Assembly (NCBI GenBank): GCA_023666275.1
Contig: JAMPCJ010000001.1
Coordinates: forward strand, 62,001-126,000
Reading direction: 5' to 3'
From: Treponema brennaborense
GTDB taxonomy: Bacteria > Spirochaetota > Spirochaetia > Treponematales > Treponemataceae
Length of the DNA: 64,000 bases
Below the pieces are notes generated by a model. That model was given only the letters and a program-made list of their open reading frames with translations, did no database searches and had not been told where the DNA came from. The first letter of the stretch is position 1. The number at the start of each line of letters is the position of its first letter. Both the position numbers and the translations under genes were made by a program. Below, one piece after another: positions 61,157-64,000 of the stretch.

Positions 61157-62638
61157 CTACCACCGCGACGTCCAGGAACAGTTAATCTGATATTTATTTT
61201 TTCCGCCGCAAAGGGACTGTACAGCCTGCCCCGAAATCATGGCATTTCCGCAGGAAAATTCCGTTTTCAGCGTAAAACGATTCAGCGTGTTTTTCACCTC
61301 AAGCACGCCGCCTGCGGCTATCCGCGCGGAATATTTTTTTCCGCTTTTTTTATTTGTAAATGAAGCGTATATTTTTTCGACCGCTTCAAATTCCCAAACA
61401 TCGATGCTTGCCGGTTTTCCGGGATACGATTCAAAAGTTATTTCCGCGGAACACATTCTGTCCAAGCGTGCGAACCAAAGCGGCCGCACGGCAGCCCGCG
61501 ACGAAAAAGCCAATACGGTGTTTTTATCGAATAATTGCGGCGAAGGCTGCCATTCCTCGGAAAAACAATCCGCAAACGACGTTGTTGCGCCCTGCTTCCG
61601 CGCAAAATACATATTTTTCAAAGAAACAGACTGAACTGCCGTTACACCGAAACTGCGGTATTGAACGGCACACTTTGCGGTCCCGTACCAAACGCTTTCT
61701 GTCTTTTTTGCGGAAGTATATTTTACCGCCGCGTCCAGCACTGCGCCGCCGCTGATTTTCGATCCCGTGCCGAACTGCGGATTGACATAAATATGCAGCG
61801 GTTCGCGGATAACGGTGCCGCTGTATCCCGTATAGGCGCCCTCGGCTGCAAAAAAAGCGCAGTTCAGCGCAAAGAGGCGGAACTGCACGCTGTATTCCGC
61901 CCGAACAAAGCCGGCAGTTATGTCCGCGGCGGAAGTACCGCTTCCCTTTGCCGAAAGCGGCTGCTGTCTTGCTCCAATCGACGAAAAAAATGCAGAATGC
62001 GCCGCGGAAACACGCAGTTCGGCGGCAGCGGACATATACTTTTGCTCCGCACAGCCCGCGGCAGCAGTCAATTCTATTTTCGCCGGCAGAAATGCGATAC
62101 GCGGCAGCGGAATATGCGCGGCGGCAAAGGCGGCTTGATTCTGCACCCACAGCACGCCGATAGTTGTTTTCCGTGTTTTTTCGGCAGCGGGAAACGGCAG
62201 AAACGCGGACGCATAAAATGACAGCGGACGCTTTCCGGAAGAAACGGAAGCCTGCGAAACAGACATTCCCGTGCCACTGACGGAAACCGTTTTCAACGGC
62301 TGCGGGATTGTAAATTTCGGACTGCTTAAACGGGAAAAGATTCCGTAATAATAGGCGCTTCCCAGCTGTACGGTGCAGTACGAATTGCCGAATAAAACCG
62401 ATTTGTTTTTCAGTTCTTTTTCTTCGGGAGAGCGCAAATCTTTTCCGGAAACAGCACCGGCGGCCATCGCACGCAGAGAAGCTGACGAAAACACAGCCGC
62501 GCCTACAGCCGATTTTTCGTCAGCGGACAAAGACGTTTTTGTCTGCACGGAAATTTTTCCATGCGATGCGGCAAATAAACCTATCGTTGAATTTGCGGCA
62601 GCAGCACAAAGCATAAAAAAAGACAGTATGTATTTCAT
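61157..62638 (-). CDS. exported protein of unknown function, possibly an outer-membrane beta barrel
   Basis: A 493-residue product with an N-terminal signal (MKYILSFFMLCAAAANSTIGLFAA), a body rich in alternating hydrophobic/polar strands and aromatic residues, and a C-terminal ...NCSWTSRW close to the aromatic-ended signature of outer-membrane proteins. No known domain recognised. The ATG lacks a Shine-Dalgarno; TATTAA ends six bases upstream. Codon use is like its neighbours. The barrel idea is inference. Confidence 0.65.
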   Translation of the reverse strand: MKYILSFFMLCAAAANSTIGLFAASHGKISVQTKTSLSADEKSAVGAAVFSSASLRAMAAGAVSGKDLRSPEEKELKNKSVLFGNSYCTVQLGSAYYYGIFSRLSSPKFTIPQPLKTVSVSGTGMSVSQASVSSGKRPLSFYASAFLPFPAAEKTRKTTIGVLWVQNQAAFAAAHIPLPRIAFLPAKIELTAAAGCAEQKYMSAAAELRVSAAHSAFFSSIGARQQPLSAKGSGTSAADITAGFVRAEYSVQFRLFALNCAFFAAEGAYTGYSGTVIREPLHIYVNPQFGTGSKISGGAVLDAAVKYTSAKKTESVWYGTAKCAVQYRSFGVTAVQSVSLKNMYFARKQGATTSFADCFSEEWQPSPQLFDKNTVLAFSSRAAVRPLWFARLDRMCSAEITFESYPGKPASIDVWEFEAVEKIYASFTNKKSGKKYSARIAAGGVLEVKNTLNRFTLKTEFSCGNAMISGQAVQSLCGGKNKYQINCSWTSRW

Positions 62639-62694
62639 ACTGTCTTAATAGCACCGCGCGCCGCATTTTTTTTGAAAACCGCGGCATCGGCAAT

Positions 62695-64000
62695 TCACAT
62701 TTTATTTTCGGTTCTGAATTCGTCAAGCGAAGTTTCAAGCCGTGCCATTTTGCTGCAGCTGTCCTGACTCATTTCGCGTACATCCGCCATTCTGTGAACA
62801 ATATCTTCCGTTCCCGCTTTTATTTCTTCCACGCCTGTCAGCGATTCCGTGAAAATATTATTCATTGTATTCATTTCCGCAGTAACGATTTTCTGCTGCA
62901 TATTCAATTTTTCGCAGTTTAAATTGATTTTTTCCGTCGTGGCGGCAATATTGCGCGTTTTATCGGAAATCTGCCGCGTTTTGTCGTCTACGGAACGGAT
63001 GCTGCTTGTAATATCCCGCAGCGACACAACCATATCCCGCGCCTGCTCGCTCACGCGGGAAAAAGCTTCGGAAGCAAGCGAGTTTGTTTCGTTGGCTTCC
63101 CGCACATTTTTTATTATCGCATAAATGGATTCGCTTATGCGCTTGGCGTTTTCTCCGGTCGATTCCGCCAGCGTCCGTATTTCTTCCGCAACAACGCCGA
63201 AACCTTTTCCGCTTTCACCGGCATGCGCGCTTTCGATAGCGGCGTTCATGGACAAAATATTCGTTTGTTCCGCAATTGCGTTTATTATCGTGATAATCTC
63301 GCTGATTTCGTCAAGCTGTTCCGTAATGTTCGCAAGCAGCACTCCAGCGGCAGTCATTTTTTCGTCGCCGTCGGACAGCAGCTGCTGTATTTTTTCCGCA
63401 CTTGCCGTTTTCTGCGCCGCCTGCGAGCTGATAATATCAACCGTCTGCACTATATCGGAAACAGCGGTATTATTGTCTGTGATAAATTCCGTCTGCTGAT
63501 TATTGTCATTGATGAGCGCGGCGGAAATTTCGGACATTTGGCGCAGCGCATTCATGGACTGATACACCGCATTATTGAGCCGGTCGAATTCCTTTTTCAA
63601 GGATTCGATATTCGCGCTTATTTCATTTGTCGCAGATGCGGTTTCTTCCGCGGAATTATTTATCTGCAGTCCGGCATTGCGCGCAGTTATCGCGTTATGC
63701 TTCACCATAACAAAAAAATCATTTAATATTTCCACCGTTTTGTTCAAATCCCGCGTCAGCGTGCCGACTTCGTCTTTTATGCGTTCGGGAATTTTGAAAG
63801 CGAAGTCTTTTTTCGCCAAATGCGACGACATGGTATGCAGCGAAAGAATGCGTTTCAGCAGCGTCGAAGTTACCGTTCTGACCACGACGAACATGCTGAC
63901 CGCGGATATGACGGAAATAATTACCGCGATGATATTGAAAAGCCTGCTTTCGGCAGCCACATAGGATGCCAGTGTTTCGGAAACATTCACAAACAGCGCG
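62695..64000 (-). CDS. methyl-accepting chemotaxis protein (N-terminus beyond window)
   Basis: The frame is open to the window end. The visible part has a transmembrane helix ([19 protein letters not shown]), a HAMP domain ([24 protein letters not shown]) and a long signalling domain whose tip is [20 protein letters not shown] followed by [16 protein letters not shown], the CheA/CheW contact. The sensor domain lies beyond the edge. No CheR-tether pentapeptide is seen at the C-terminus (RTENKM). The ligand cannot be told. Confidence 0.93.
   Translation of the reverse strand, partial: ALFVNVSETLASYVAAESRLFNIIAVIISVISAVSMFVVVRTVTSTLLKRILSLHTMSSHLAKKDFAFKIPERIKDEVGTLTRDLNKTVEILNDFFVMVKHNAITARNAGLQINNSAEETASATNEISANIESLKKEFDRLNNAVYQSMNALRQMSEISAALINDNNQQTEFITDNNTAVSDIVQTVDIISSQAAQKTASAEKIQQLLSDGDEKMTAAGVLLANITEQLDEISEIITIINAIAEQTNILSMNAAIESAHAGESGKGFGVVAEEIRTLAESTGENAKRISESIYAIIKNVREANETNSLASEAFSRVSEQARDMVVSLRDITSSIRSVDDKTRQISDKTRNIAATTEKINLNCEKLNMQQKIVTAEMNTMNNIFTESLTGVEEIKAGTEDIVHRMADVREMSQDSCSKMARLETSLDEFRTENKM

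Noticed and set aside
4534-64000. Most other long open frames opposite the main genes
   Set aside because: They shadow named genes in antisense or shifted frames, lack ribosome sites and show Arg/Cys/Ala-rich low-complexity composition.

Overview
The window looks like chromosome from a treponeme-type spirochaete. Recognisable housekeeping proteins, numerous exported lipoproteins, an acetate kinase of about 445 residues, an extended-length serine hydroxymethyltransferase, a surface pectate lyase and a Card1 nuclease (a family characterised in Treponema succinifaciens) all fit. This is inference: no rRNA or species marker is present. Most of the window is fairly GC-rich by eye (about half G+C), while the stretch from about 46.7 to 58.6 kb is clearly AT-richer and reads as an acquired island.

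Layout. 1-3.9 kb: start of a divergent gene, then a lipoprotein, a LysM lytic transglycosylase and an OmpA-family protein. 3.9-9.2 kb (minus): purN, tRNA-Leu(UAA), an HD protein, valS, and an XRE antitoxin with the remnant of its toxin. 9.2-9.5 kb: a candidate small RNA with its own promoter and terminator, then tandem imperfect palindromes. 9.5-16 kb (minus): a pectate lyase lipoprotein and a complete ribose operon rbsDACBK. 16-19.5 kb (minus): lysA, asd, dapA. 19.7-30.6 kb (mostly plus): a solute-binding protein, a dicarboxylate-type symporter, gltX, glyA, a C_GCAxxG_C_C protein, desulfoferrodoxin (minus), then a TPP riboswitch followed by thiM-thiE-thiD-cytX, a thiamin salvage operon. 30.7-36.1 kb: 22-bp tandem repeats, a PIN toxin with small partner, a PHP phosphatase, thioesterase, LysR regulator, D12 DNA methyltransferase and a small lipoprotein. 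36.5-46.5 kb: trpS, the methionine transporter metNIQ, glgX (minus), purH, mraY and a radical-SAM protein (minus).

46.6-58.7 kb holds a type III-A CRISPR-Cas locus on the minus strand: cas6-cas10-csm2-csm3-csm4-csm5-card1-csx20-cas1-cas2-cas2, then an AT-rich leader and a four-repeat array. The design implied is a Csm complex that makes cyclic oligoadenylate, a Card1 nuclease that responds to it and a Csx20 protein predicted to degrade it. In this copy cas6 has a G9 tract a few codons after its start, csm4 is frameshifted at an A10 run, and cas10 has an in-frame TAG inside its HD motif. The locus is therefore off, decaying, or switched by slippage. A direct repeat of about 62 bp (about 90% identical by eye) lies on each side of the island.

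58.7-64 kb: a methyltransferase, ackA, an exported possible beta-barrel protein and a chemotaxis receptor cut by the window edge.

Three genome-level patterns recur. (1) Five G/C homopolymers of exactly nine bases: in the pectate lyase signal peptide, between the -35 and -10 of a lipoprotein promoter, at the 3' end of a small ORF, in cas6, and in one intergenic spot. These resemble phase-variation tracts. (2) Three clusters of 21-22-bp tandem imperfect palindromes that share a period but not a sequence. (3) At least eight genes without a Shine-Dalgarno whose -10 box ends 5-7 bases before the start codon, which suggests leaderless transcripts.
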